Below are positions 1 to 8,029 of a DNA stretch of 64,000 nucleotides, piece after piece; positions within the stretch are counted from its first letter, which is position 1, and the number at the start of each line of letters is the position of its first letter. Source of the stretch: an uncultured Clostridia bacterium (GTDB lineage: Bacteria; Bacillota; Clostridia; Christensenellales; Borkfalkiaceae). The DNA lies in the NCBI GenBank assembly GCA_947589385.1, contig CANPZW010000008.1:1-64000 (forward strand), read 5' to 3'. The notes below the pieces were generated by a model, which was given only the letters and a program-made list of their open reading frames with translations, had not been told where the DNA came from and ran no database searches. The position numbers and the translations under genes are program-made.

Positions 1-75
1 AAGGTTGATAGGTCGGGGGTGTAAGCGCAGTAATGCGTTTAGCTGACCGATACTAATAGGTCGAGGGCTTGATCT
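1..75 (+). rRNA. rrl: 23S ribosomal RNA, 3' end (partial)
   Basis: The first 75 bases match the conserved end of bacterial 23S rRNA: the GTTGATAGGTC block, the AGCTGACCGATACTAATAGG block that contains the last helix, and the terminal TCGAGGGCTTGAT. The gene runs in from outside the window. The 3' end is placed at about base 75 by comparison with the Bacillus 23S end and could be off by a few bases. The 266-base spacer that follows, up to the 5S gene, shows no tRNA or reading frame. Confidence 0.95.
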
Positions 76-341
76 CAATACAATGAGATAGAACAGAGAT
101 TTACGAATCGAACAAAGATTAGCTACATTTTTAACGAGCGTAATAAAGCCTTGAATATTTAAATTTCTTTTTAACTGTGCAGTTGTCAGGTTTTGGGCAA
201 GCCGGAAGCGAAGTGAAGAATCGCGGACGGCGGGATAAGTTTTTCCGTATAAAAGGCTGAATTAAAAGTCTTAGCGGGGACTTAAAAACCAAAATAACTT
301 AATACATACCGTATATTCCGACTTTTGTCGTTATATAACCA

Positions 342-457
<116 letters not shown>

Positions 458-470
458 TTCAAAAAATAAA

Positions 471-500
471 GCAGTCCACATCGTGGGCTGTTTTATTTTT
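471..500 (+). terminator. Intrinsic terminator of the rRNA operon
   Basis: CAGTCCA (472-478) pairs with TGGGCTG (484-490) with one G-U pair, followed by a TTTTATTTTT run. It lies 14 bases after 5S. Confidence 0.85.
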
Positions 501-604
501 GTATTAGCTAAGCTATATTGTCAAGATTTATAACCCAAGGGCAAATCGGCTCGACGACGCGCGAGCCCGCAGGGCGACGCTTTGCGTAAAATTTTAATTT
601 TTGC

Positions 605-634
605 AAAAAGTACTTGGGTTTTACTATGGGAGGA
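605..634 (+). repeat. Degenerate duplicate of a 5S rRNA segment
   Basis: Bases 605-634 repeat the 3' part of the 5S gene (about 413-441): the shared block AAAGTACTTGGGTTTTA continues as CT-A/C-TGGGAGGA with one missing base and one substitution. The rest of 5S is absent. The segment sits beyond the rRNA terminator and before the AraC gene, so it looks like a remnant of an old rRNA-operon duplication or rearrangement rather than a functional RNA. Confidence 0.6.
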
Positions 635-695
635 CGAGCGAGGCAATTCATAGCACAGCACAGTGCGCTGTGCGTGCCGAACGAGATGAGCTTGA

Positions 696-1445
696 TTACA
701 AATCTTCCCGGATTCCGAAGAAACGGTTTCGGTACTCCTTCGGCGTATATCCGCTAAACTTTTTAAATGTGCGGATAAAATGGCTTTGCGAACTGAAAGC
801 AAGTATAGAAGCCACTTCAACATAAGAATATTCTGAAAATTTAAGCATATTTTTTGCCGCTTCCATACGCTTCCTAAGTATATAGTCCGTAATTGTTATG
901 CCTAATTCCTTTTTAAAAAGTGTAGAAAGATAACTTTCTGTTAAATTAACCGTTTCCGCAAGTTGTGGAACGGTAATTTTTTCGTGCAGGTGATTAAAAA
1001 CGTAATCAATGCATATAGTTACGGGCTTCGAATAGAATTTGCGTTTATGTAAAGAAGCCATTTCACGTGTATAAAACTCAATCATCTCTGCATGAAGCGC
1101 AAGGACTGCCTCAACTGTATTAAGCACGTCCATTTTCAATATAAATAAGTCGCTTATGTTGTACGCCCGTTCCGATTCCATTCCTCCCGAAATTGCCGCT
1201 CGGCTTGCAAGCGCACAGCTTGCAACAAACAGATATTTATAGTTACGGACAGGGTCATCGGATACGTGCCCCGGCAACCCCTCTGCAAATATTCGCTTTG
1301 ATTCCTCAACGGCACGCATATCCCCCATTTTTAATAGCTCGTATTGATAGGAATCCTCTCTGTCGGTATGGTGTCGGTTGTCGGTTTCTCTGTTTAAAAA
1401 TTCTATGTATTGTAATTTTTTTTCGTCAACTGCGCCGTATTTCAT
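696..1445 (-). CDS. AraC-family transcriptional regulator
   Basis: 249 aa from the ATG at 1445, chosen because GAGG lies just upstream; the frame remains open to 1496 but those extra codons have no ribosome binding site. The C-terminal ~100 residues form the double helix-turn-helix of the AraC/XylS family, including the typical VASILAFSSQSHFIRTFKKF second helix pair and the GYTPKEYR ending. The N-terminal ~145 residues are a ligand or sensor domain that I do not recognise. It is transcribed divergently from the MATE exporter 85 bases away, so it probably controls that exporter in response to an unknown compound. DNA-binding function is clear; the target is inference. Confidence 0.9.
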   Translation of the reverse strand: MKYGAVDEKKLQYIEFLNRETDNRHHTDREDSYQYELLKMGDMRAVEESKRIFAEGLPGHVSDDPVRNYKYLFVASCALASRAAISGGMESERAYNISDLFILKMDVLNTVEAVLALHAEMIEFYTREMASLHKRKFYSKPVTICIDYVFNHLHEKITVPQLAETVNLTESYLSTLFKKELGITITDYILRKRMEAAKNMLKFSEYSYVEVASILAFSSQSHFIRTFKKFSGYTPKEYRNRFFGIREDL

Positions 1446-1467
1446 AAAAATTTCCTCTAATAAAAGA

Positions 1468-1496
1468 ATTGTACAATAAATCAAACAAAAATACAA
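1468..1496 (-). promoter_or_regulatory. Promoter of the AraC regulator
   Basis: Leftward -35 TTGTAT (1496-1491) and -10 TACAAT (1473-1468) with 17 bases between. The -10 lies in the palindrome TTGTACAA. The start codon at 1445 follows after a short leader carrying GAGG. Confidence 0.65.
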
Positions 1497-1530
1497 TACT
1501 TTGACATTATAAACAAATATAATCTTTGCA

Positions 1531-2886
1531 ATGAGCAGTGAAAAAACAGGTAAAACAGTAAATATGACTACGGGTAATCCCGTAAAATTGATACTTTTAT
1601 TTGCCGTGCCGATGCTTATCGGTAATATTTTTCAGCAAATTTACAGCGCGGTAGATACCGCCGTTGCCGGTTATAATCTCGGTGATAATGCAATAGCGGC
1701 GATAGGCGCTACTTCTGCGCTCTATTCGCTGATTATCGACCTTGCTTCGGGAATGAACAGCGGTTGTGCGATTGTAATATCGCAAAGTTTCGGAGCAAAT
1801 GATGAAGAAGTTGTCAAGCGCGCAGTTGCGGGTACGTTTATTTTAAACTTCGCTATAACCATTTTATTGACCGCTATTTCGGTAATATTTTTGAAGCCTT
1901 TAATGCGCTTTATGAATACTCCCGATACGATTTTCGGCGAAGCGTATTCGTATATGATAGTGATTTGCGGCGCAATGTTTTTCACTGTTCTGTACAACAC
2001 GTTTGCGGGAATACTTCGCGCGGTGGGAAACAGCCGCTTTCCGCTTTATTCGCTTATTTTGGCAAGCATTTTGAACATTGGGTTAGACCTGCTGTTTATC
2101 GCGGTATTCAAAATGGGAGTTGCTGGCGCAGTTTGGGCAACGATTATATCCGAAGCAATATCCGCTTTTGTCTGCGGAGGCTATTTATTATTAAAATACC
2201 GCCGCATTTTACCTGATAAAAAGCATTTTCATGTTCCGAAAAAATTACTTTGTAATCTTTGCGCCACTGGACTTTCAATGGGCATGATGTACTGCCTGGT
2301 GGATATCGGTTCTGTGGTTTACCAACGCGCAACCAACGCTTTCGGGGACGGAATTATTTCTGCGCATACTTCTGCGCGACGGCTAATCAATATATTTATG
2401 CAACCGCTCGGGACAATAGCTTCGGCATCTTCAACATTTGTGGGGCAGAACTGGGGCGCAGGTAAAAAGGACAGGATAAAGACGGCATTAAAGCAAGTAC
2501 TTTTAATGGAAATAATATGGTCTTTGTTTGCCTGCGCAATTATATGGTTTTGCGGCGGCGGGCTTATTAAATTGACGACAGGCACACAGAGCGATGAAAT
2601 AATATCAAACGCAATATTGAGTATGAGGTGGCATTTATCTTTCTTCCCCGCTCTCGGTATTTTGCTTGTGTTGCGTACGGCTCTTCAAGCAATGGGTAAA
2701 AAAATTGCGCCGCTTATATCCAGCGGAATAGAGCTTTCGCTGAAAGTGGTTTCGGCTTTCACGCTTATACCCGCAATAGGATTTTTGGGAACTTGCATAA
2801 CAGAACCTGTAATCTGGATATGTATGATGTCGTTTTTGAGTATCTTTTATTTGTTCGTGCGGAAGCGGCTGTATGAAATAAAATAA
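1531..2886 (+). CDS. MATE-family multidrug/Na+ (or H+) antiporter
   Basis: 451 aa integral membrane exporter, about the family length, with around 12 hydrophobic segments. The N-terminus has the family signature of a short charged stretch, then MTTGNPVKLILLFAVPMLIGN and the loop IFQQIYSAVDTAVAG; a second MatE repeat starts near residue 235. MATE proteins expel cationic drugs, dyes or metabolites using ion gradients. The ATG at 1531 is kept because relatives also carry about ten residues before MTxG. No ribosome binding site precedes it and a TATAAT ends only 7 bases upstream, so the message may be leaderless. Substrate unknown. The adjacent AraC gene is the likely regulator. Confidence 0.93.
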   Translation: MSSEKTGKTVNMTTGNPVKLILLFAVPMLIGNIFQQIYSAVDTAVAGYNLGDNAIAAIGATSALYSLIIDLASGMNSGCAIVISQSFGANDEEVVKRAVAGTFILNFAITILLTAISVIFLKPLMRFMNTPDTIFGEAYSYMIVICGAMFFTVLYNTFAGILRAVGNSRFPLYSLILASILNIGLDLLFIAVFKMGVAGAVWATIISEAISAFVCGGYLLLKYRRILPDKKHFHVPKKLLCNLCATGLSMGMMYCLVDIGSVVYQRATNAFGDGIISAHTSARRLINIFMQPLGTIASASSTFVGQNWGAGKKDRIKTALKQVLLMEIIWSLFACAIIWFCGGGLIKLTTGTQSDEIISNAILSMRWHLSFFPALGILLVLRTALQAMGKKIAPLISSGIELSLKVVSAFTLIPAIGFLGTCITEPVIWICMMSFLSIFYLFVRKRLYEIK

Positions 2887-2941
2887 GATTTTTAAAATAG
2901 GCAAGTTATGCTATATACTTGCCGAACGTATATAATTGAAT

Positions 2942-2983
2942 AACCAAAGGTGCGGGCGCAGATATGCGCCCGCACCTTTGGTT
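2942..2983. terminator. Long perfect hairpin after the MATE gene
   Basis: A 19-bp perfect stem (2942-2960 with 2965-2983) closes a GATA loop. The U-tract afterwards is poor (TCCTAAATCTTT). Probably the MATE transcription terminator, and one of a family of similar hairpins in this window. Confidence 0.6.
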
Positions 2984-3089
2984 TCCTAAATCTTTCTCCA
3001 CCCTATTATAAGGCGGGCTAAAAATATAATAATTTTCAGAAAATGTAAAAGCGGGCGGAAGAATTTGCTTTTAGATATTCTAAATAAAA

Positions 3090-3112
3090 TACGTCGTTTA
3101 TTAAACGGCGTA
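3090..3112. promoter_or_regulatory. Palindrome before the integrase gene
   Basis: TACGTCGTTTA (3090-3100) and TAAACGGCGTA (3102-3112) form an 11-bp inverted repeat around one base, with one G-T mismatch. It abuts a TATAAT (3111-3116), placing it in the promoter spacer. It could be an operator or a recombinase core site. Confidence 0.4.
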
Positions 3113-3148
3113 TAATTTTTTGCGCACAATAATTTACGGGGAGGAAAT

Positions 3149-4057
3149 ATGCAATACAAACAATGGCTGGACGAGTGGCTTAATACAATCGTAAAGCCGC
3201 TCAGAAAATTAAGGACTTATCAAAGTTACTGTGAAATCGCAAATCAACATTTGATACCTAATTTGGGGGAGTATGAAATGGATTTTCTGTCCGCTTCCGT
3301 ATTGCAGAATTTTACGGCGCAGATAACTACCAAATATTCCGCGAACACTGTGAACGCGATTATAACGGTTTTAAAAAGTTCTCTCCAACTTGCCGAAACG
3401 ACGGGAATTACCCAAAGGCAATACTCGGGCAGCATTCAATACCCCAAACGCGAGGAAAAGCAGATAGAATGTTTTTCGGCAGCCGAACAGCGAAAAATCG
3501 AACAATTCATAATCGGCAAGAAAAAAATAAAGCTGTACGGCGTTTTGCTTTGCCTATATACGGGAATCAGGATAGGCGAATTGCTTGCCCTCGAATGGAA
3601 AGACGTCGATTTGCCGAGAGGGTTAATCACCGTATCCAAAACCTGTCACGACAGTTGGGAGGACGGGAAATACAAGAAGATTATAGCTACGCCCAAAACC
3701 CGGAGTTCCATCCGCGTAATTCCCGTACCGCGAAGGATAATACCCTATCTGAGAGAAATGAAAAAGAAAAGTTGCGGCGCGTTTGTCGTAAGTGGGAGCG
3801 AGGGGGAGGGGATATCGATACGCTCATATCAAAGGACGTTCGAATTGTTGCTCGTACACTTGAAAATTCGGCACAAAGGTTTCCATAGCCTGCGGCATAC
3901 GTTTGCCACAAGGGCGATTGAGTGCGGAATGGACGTAAGGACGCTGTCCGAGATATTGGGGCATAACAATCCAACGGTTACGCTTAAAAGATACGTCCAT
4001 AGTCTTATGGAACACAAGTGCGCGATGATGAATAAGCTCGCCAAAAATTTAGAGTGA
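3149..4057 (+). CDS. Tyrosine recombinase / site-specific integrase
   Basis: 302 aa. An N-terminal SAM-like core-binding domain (about 1-95) is followed by the catalytic domain. All six catalytic residues are visible: R141 (TGIRIGE), K183, H246 and R249 (HSLRH), H272 (LGHNN) and the nucleophile Y282 (KRYVH), so the enzyme should be active. Start ATG follows GGGGAGGAAAT. No excisionase, relaxase or phage genes adjoin, so it is a solitary integrase: either the remnant of an integrated element or a domesticated recombinase. It breaks strand and covalently joins DNA at specific sites; its attachment site is not identifiable with certainty (see the palindrome 40 bases upstream). Confidence 0.93.
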   Translation: MQYKQWLDEWLNTIVKPLRKLRTYQSYCEIANQHLIPNLGEYEMDFLSASVLQNFTAQITTKYSANTVNAIITVLKSSLQLAETTGITQRQYSGSIQYPKREEKQIECFSAAEQRKIEQFIIGKKKIKLYGVLLCLYTGIRIGELLALEWKDVDLPRGLITVSKTCHDSWEDGKYKKIIATPKTRSSIRVIPVPRRIIPYLREMKKKSCGAFVVSGSEGEGISIRSYQRTFELLLVHLKIRHKGFHSLRHTFATRAIECGMDVRTLSEILGHNNPTVTLKRYVHSLMEHKCAMMNKLAKNLE

Positions 4058-4123
4058 CGCGCAAATCCTCAAATACAAAACTTCCGCGGTGGATTTAAGG
4101 TCGCTTTTACGCCTTATGACGGA

Positions 4124-4155
4124 GCGGCGGGGGCTGATAAATCAGCCCCCGCCGC
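4124..4155. terminator. GC-rich hairpin between integrase and copper operon
   Basis: GCGGCGGGGGCTGAT and its complement flank a very short AA loop. It lies between convergent genes, so it probably ends both transcripts, though neither side has a good U-run. Confidence 0.5.
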
Positions 4156-4171
4156 CGCGCCGAATGATGAA

Positions 4172-4381
4172 TTATGAAATTTTTGTGACCTTGTAGCCCT
4201 CGGCTTCAACAGCCTGTTTCAACGCTTCGTCGTCAACCTGCTTTGTAAGCGTTACCTCAGCCGTTCCGCTCTTATGGCTGACCTCGGCAAGGCTGACGCC
4301 GTCAACCGCCTCCAAAGCCGCTTTCGTGTGCGCCTCGCAGTGTTCGCACATCATGCCTTCGATTTTCAAAGTTCTATGCAT
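4172..4381 (-). CDS. copZ: CopZ-like copper chaperone, nested in-frame start within copA
   Basis: Inside the copA frame, an ATG at 4381 (codon 780) is preceded by a perfect AGGAGG (4395-4390) with 8 bases of spacing. Translation from it yields 69 aa beginning MHRTLKIEGMMCEHC, a complete heavy-metal-associated fold with the MxCxxC copper site and a normal CopZ length. No stop codon separates it from the ATPase. The arrangement suggests two products from one frame: a CopA-CopZ fusion and free CopZ that delivers Cu(I) to the pump. The signals are seen directly; actual internal initiation is inferred. The alternative is a copA-copZ gene pair that lost its stop codon. Confidence 0.7.
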   Translation of the reverse strand: MHRTLKIEGMMCEHCEAHTKAALEAVDGVSLAEVSHKSGTAEVTLTKQVDDEALKQAVEAEGYKVTKIS

Positions 4382-6718
4382 ATAGTTTTCCTCCTTTTCG
4401 ATATCTTCGTTCTTTTTGGTTTTATGCTTGATTTTACGGTCTTTTTTACTGTTATGGGGATTGAACAGGTTCAGCCTTAAAGCGTTCATGACCACACAGA
4501 AGCTTGAAAGGCTCATCGCCGCCGCGCCGAACATGGGGTCCAGCTGCCATCCGAAATTGGGTGTGAATGCCGCAAGCGGGATGAATACGCCCGCCGCGAA
4601 CGGAATAAGCAAAGCGTTATAAATAAACGCCCAGAATAAGTTTTCGTGAATGTTGCGCAGGGTTGCGCGGCTTAAACGAATTGCCGCGGGCACGTCCGTA
4701 AGGCTGTTTTTCATAAGCACAACGTCCGCCGCGTCTATCGCCACGTCCGTGCCCGCGCCTATCGCAATGCCTATGTCCGCGCTTGTAAGGGCAGGCGCGT
4801 CGTTTATTCCGTCGCCTACCATAATCACCTTGCCTTTCTTTTTCAGCCCGCGCACAACGCTTTCTTTTTCGGCGGGCAGAACGCCCGCTATCGCTTCGTC
4901 AACGCCGACCTTATCCGCTATCGCCTTTGCCGTGCGCTCGTTGTCGCCCGTAAGCATAATCACGCGGATACCCATGTCGTGCAATTCGCGGATTGCCTGC
5001 GGGCTGTCGTCTTTTATGACGTCGGCGACGGCTATAACGCCTTTGAATTTTCCGCCGCGCGAGAAATACAGCGGAGTTTTTCCCACTGCGGAAAGCTGTT
5101 CCGCCTTAACTTTCATTTCCTCCGGAACGGCAGACATAGAGGAGATTAACCCGAAGTTCCCACCGCAAAGAACGCTTCCGCCGACTTCCGCAGTCAGCCC
5201 GTTGCCGGACAGGGCTTTGAAATCGGACACTTCTTCGAAGGGGATATTTTCGGCTTCCGCTTTCTTAATTACGGCTTTTGCAAGAGGGTGCTCGCTTTTG
5301 CGTTCGAGGGAGTAGGCAAGTTCCAAAAGCGAAGTTTCGTCTTCGCCGTCGGCGGGAACTATATCCGTAACCTGCGGCGCACCCTTGGTGATAGTGCCCG
5401 TCTTATCCAGCGCAACGTATTGCGCCCTGCCCGTCGCTTCGAGCGAAGCGGCGGTTTTGAATAAAATTCCGTTTTTCGCGCCCTTGCCGTTGCCTACCAT
5501 GACGGCTACGGGAGTAGCCAGCCCCAGCGCACAGGGACAGCTTATTACAAGGACGGATATTGCCCGCGCAAGGGCGTATCCTACGGCAAAGTGACCGACG
5601 AACAGCCACACGATGAACGTGACAAGGGCTACGCCCATTACGGCGGGCACGAACACGCCCGAAACTTTATCCGCAACCTTTGCTATGGGCGCTTTTGTCG
5701 CCGCCGCGCCTTCGACCATCTGAATTATTTGGGAAAGGGTAGTGTCCTCGCCCACGCGGGTCGCTTCGCAGCGAATAAAGCCCGATTGGTTGATAGTTCC
5801 CGCCGAAACGACGCTTCCCGCCGCTTTATCGACGGGTATGCTTTCGCCCGTAAGCGCGGATTCATCTACCGCACTGCCGCCTTCCAGAACTATGCCGTCA
5901 ACGGGAATACTTTCGCCCGGGCGCACAAGGTAAATATCTCCTTTCCCGACCTTATCCACGGGCACGGTTATTTCCTGCCCGCCGCGCACTATTACCGCAG
6001 TTTTGGGCGCAAGCCGCATAAGCCCTTTAAGGGCGTCCGTTGTCCTGCCTTTGGAATGAGCTTCCAAAGTTTTGCCGAGGGTGATAAGGGTCAATATAGT
6101 GGCGGCGGACTCGAAGTACAATTCGTCCATATACTTCATTGCCGCGGAAGAGCCGCCTTTCACCTGCGCGTCCGTCATCAAAAACAGCGCCGCAACGCTG
6201 TAAAGGAAAGCGGCGGAAGCCCCCAGCGATACAAGTGCGTCCATGTTCGGCGCGCGCCGCCAAAGACTTTTAAAGCCGCTGACGAAAAATTTTCGGTTGA
6301 TTACCATGACGATAGAGCAAAGCAACAGCTGAACAAGCCCCAAGGCGACGTGATTGCCGTTGAAAAATGGCGGGAGAGGCCAGCTCCACATCATATGCCC
6401 CATGGTTATATACATAAGCGGCAGTAAAAATATAAGCGACGTTATAAACCGTATCAAAAGTTTCGGCGTTTCCCTGTCTTTAAGGTCGTCTGCCGAATTA
6501 TTTGTACTTTCTTTTTTCGCGTCTTTCAGCTCCGCCCCGTAGCCCGCCGCTTTTACGGCGGCGATTATCTCCGACGGTTGGGCAGAACCCTCTACGCTCA
6601 TGGAATTTGTAAGCAGACTGACCGTGCAAGAGGTGACCCCCGCTACTTTCGAAACGGCTTTTTCCACGTGCGCGCTGCAAGCCGCGCAGCTCATGCCCGT
6701 TATGGAATAATGCTCCAT
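4172..6718 (-). CDS. copA: Copper-exporting P-type ATPase with fused C-terminal CopZ-like domain
   Basis: 848 aa. Start ATG at 6718 follows GATGAGGTAA, 2 bases after csoR ends. Order: N-terminal heavy-metal domain with GMSCAAC (residues ~8-14); membrane helices; actuator loop with LTGES; the CPC metal-transport motif (SCPCALG); phosphorylation site DKTGT; SEHPLAKA nucleotide site; GDGIND; last membrane pair. After the usual P1B end (about residue 750) comes a lysine-rich linker, then a second HMA domain (780-848) with GMMCEHC. It pumps Cu(I) out of the cytoplasm. The extra domain corresponds to a separate CopZ chaperone in most relatives and can apparently also be made alone (next entry). Regulated by CsoR. 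Confidence 0.95.
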   Translation of the reverse strand: MEHYSITGMSCAACSAHVEKAVSKVAGVTSCTVSLLTNSMSVEGSAQPSEIIAAVKAAGYGAELKDAKKESTNNSADDLKDRETPKLLIRFITSLIFLLPLMYITMGHMMWSWPLPPFFNGNHVALGLVQLLLCSIVMVINRKFFVSGFKSLWRRAPNMDALVSLGASAAFLYSVAALFLMTDAQVKGGSSAAMKYMDELYFESAATILTLITLGKTLEAHSKGRTTDALKGLMRLAPKTAVIVRGGQEITVPVDKVGKGDIYLVRPGESIPVDGIVLEGGSAVDESALTGESIPVDKAAGSVVSAGTINQSGFIRCEATRVGEDTTLSQIIQMVEGAAATKAPIAKVADKVSGVFVPAVMGVALVTFIVWLFVGHFAVGYALARAISVLVISCPCALGLATPVAVMVGNGKGAKNGILFKTAASLEATGRAQYVALDKTGTITKGAPQVTDIVPADGEDETSLLELAYSLERKSEHPLAKAVIKKAEAENIPFEEVSDFKALSGNGLTAEVGGSVLCGGNFGLISSMSAVPEEMKVKAEQLSAVGKTPLYFSRGGKFKGVIAVADVIKDDSPQAIRELHDMGIRVIMLTGDNERTAKAIADKVGVDEAIAGVLPAEKESVVRGLKKKGKVIMVGDGINDAPALTSADIGIAIGAGTDVAIDAADVVLMKNSLTDVPAAIRLSRATLRNIHENLFWAFIYNALLIPFAAGVFIPLAAFTPNFGWQLDPMFGAAAMSLSSFCVVMNALRLNLFNPHNSKKDRKIKHKTKKNEDIEKEENYMHRTLKIEGMMCEHCEAHTKAALEAVDGVSLAEVSHKSGTAEVTLTKQVDDEALKQAVEAEGYKVTKIS

Positions 6719-6720
6719 AT

Positions 6721-7029
6721 TTACCTCATCAATTTTTGCAGAGTTTCTACAAGTTCGTCTATTACTTCGTCTTTGCCTTCGCGTATATCGCGCACTACGC
6801 AACGGCGTATATGCCCCGCAATCAAATCCTTGTTGAAGGAGTTGACGGCGGCGTTCACCGCCGCAGACTGCATAAGAATATCCGTGCAGTAGGCGTCTTT
6901 TTCAATCATGGCGCGTATTCCGCGGATTTGCCCTTCTATCCTATTCAGCCTGTTTATAAGCTTTTTGCGCTCTTCCTCGCCGCGCTCCGTCTTTTTGCAA
7001 AGGCAACATTCTTTGTCTTTGTCACGCAT
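6721..7029 (-). CDS. csoR: Copper-sensing repressor CsoR
   Basis: 102 aa four-helix DUF156 repressor. Copper ligands are C48, H73 and C77, with the same 25- and 4-residue spacing as Mycobacterium CsoR C36-H61-C65, so a Cu(I) sensor rather than FrmR or RcnR. The N-terminus also has a Cys cluster (CCLC, residues 8-11) of unknown role. Start ATG at 7029 has CAGG 8 bases upstream; an in-frame GTG at 7038 is too close to that site. It is the first gene of csoR-copA and its own promoter carries two operator-like palindromes, so it should repress the operon until copper binds. Confidence 0.93.
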   Translation of the reverse strand: MRDKDKECCLCKKTERGEEERKKLINRLNRIEGQIRGIRAMIEKDAYCTDILMQSAAVNAAVNSFNKDLIAGHIRRCVVRDIREGKDEVIDELVETLQKLMR

Positions 7030-7080
7030 AATTATCACCTGTTTTTAATTTTTTTACGCCGCGGTCGGGAACTTAATCCC

Positions 7081-7132
7081 AAATACCCCCGCGAGGTATT
7101 TGCAGTATATACCCTATCGGGGTATTTGTCAA
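7081..7132 (-). promoter_or_regulatory. csoR-copA promoter with two CsoR-type operators
   Basis: Leftward promoter TTGACA (7132-7127), 17 bases, TATACT (7109-7104). Palindrome ATACCCTATCGGGGTAT (7109-7125) fills the spacer; a second, AAATACCCCCGCGAGGTATTT without its last base (7081-7100), covers the start of the transcript. Both have the ATACCC/GGGTAT form known for CsoR operators, so repression by blocking RNA polymerase is expected. Confidence 0.8.
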
Positions 7133-7197
7133 GCAAATTTTTTATTTTTAATTCGCTTATTATAAGAAATGCCGTAAGATAATATGCCGTAAAGATA

Positions 7198-7240
7198 ATA
7201 TGCGGGGGCGCTCTGCGCAAAGCAGAGCGCCCCCGCATAT
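7198..7240. terminator. Terminator hairpin after tcdA
   Basis: A 17-bp or longer perfect stem (7200-7216 with 7222-7238) closes a GCAAA loop between the end of tcdA and the csoR promoter. It should isolate the copper operon from tcdA transcription. Confidence 0.6.
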
Positions 7241-7282
7241 CCAAACACGGAAAACCGCTAATTTTTCAACCGAACCCCGCAT

Positions 7283-8023
7283 TTATTTTTTGGAAATAAT
7301 GTCCTTTATTACTTCCCCAGCGATAATAAGCCCCGCAACCGGCGGTACGAACGCGTTGCTGCCGGGGATAGCTTTTCGGGCGGCCCGTCCGGTTTGCAAA
7401 CATTCGCAAGGGCTTATACCGTCGTCACTTTTCGGCTTTATGGGCTCTTCCTTGGAATATACTACTTTCAGGCTGTCTATTCCCATTTTACGGAGTTCCC
7501 TGCGCATGGTTTTAGCGAGGGGGCAAACAGAAGTTTTATAAATATCCGCGACCTCGAACGCGGTGGGGTCAAGCTTGTTTCCCGCTCCCATAGAGCTGAT
7601 TACGGGCACGCCCGCCGCTTTTGCGTTTTTGATAATGGCGAGTTTGCCCGCCACCGTGTCTATGGCATCTACCACGTAGTCGTACAGGGTAAAATCTAAT
7701 CCGCCGTCGTCGGAAGGCAAATAGAACGTTTTGTAAGTTTTGACCTTACAGTCGGGATTGATGTCGGCAATTCTTTCTTCCGCGGCGTCAACTTTGTACA
7801 TTCCGAGCGTTTTCATCGTGGCAAGTATCTGACGGTTGATATTCGATAGGCAAATTTTGTCGTTGTCGATAAGGTCGAGAGCGCCTATGCCAGAGCGGGC
7901 GAGAGCCTCGACGGTATAGCCGCCCACTCCGCCTATGCCGAATACGGCTACGCGGGCGGCGGCAAGTTTTTCCATTCCTTCTTCGCCCAGCAACAATTCC
8001 GTTCTCGAAAATTGATTACGCAT
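7283..8023 (-). CDS. tcdA: tRNA threonylcarbamoyladenosine dehydratase TcdA
   Basis: 246 aa ThiF/MoeB/E1-like enzyme. The nucleotide site is GIGGVGGYTVEALARSG (from residue 29), followed by the D-x-D region and INRQ motif; the MGAGNKLDPT and CLQTGRAARKA segments are typical of TcdA (YgdL/CsdL). It uses ATP to cyclise t6A at tRNA position 37 to ct6A. Stand-alone gene. The ATG at 8023 has no ribosome binding site and lies 6 bases after a -10 box, implying a leaderless message. Other E1-like activities are possible, but length and motifs favour TcdA. Confidence 0.9.
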   Translation of the reverse strand: MRNQFSRTELLLGEEGMEKLAAARVAVFGIGGVGGYTVEALARSGIGALDLIDNDKICLSNINRQILATMKTLGMYKVDAAEERIADINPDCKVKTYKTFYLPSDDGGLDFTLYDYVVDAIDTVAGKLAIIKNAKAAGVPVISSMGAGNKLDPTAFEVADIYKTSVCPLAKTMRRELRKMGIDSLKVVYSKEEPIKPKSDDGISPCECLQTGRAARKAIPGSNAFVPPVAGLIIAGEVIKDIISKK

Positions 8024-8029
8024 GATTAA

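Noticed and set aside
1501..1523. TTGACA and TATAAT as one promoter for the MATE gene
   Set aside because: Spacer of 11 bases is too short for sigma-A contact of both boxes.
4172..4460. Programmed frameshift as the source of CopZ, as in E. coli copA
   Set aside because: The CopZ part is in the same frame and has its own ribosome binding site, and no slippery sequence or stem is needed.
5591..6427. 278-codon open frame antisense to copA
   Set aside because: Composition-driven shadow frame across conserved ATPase motifs.
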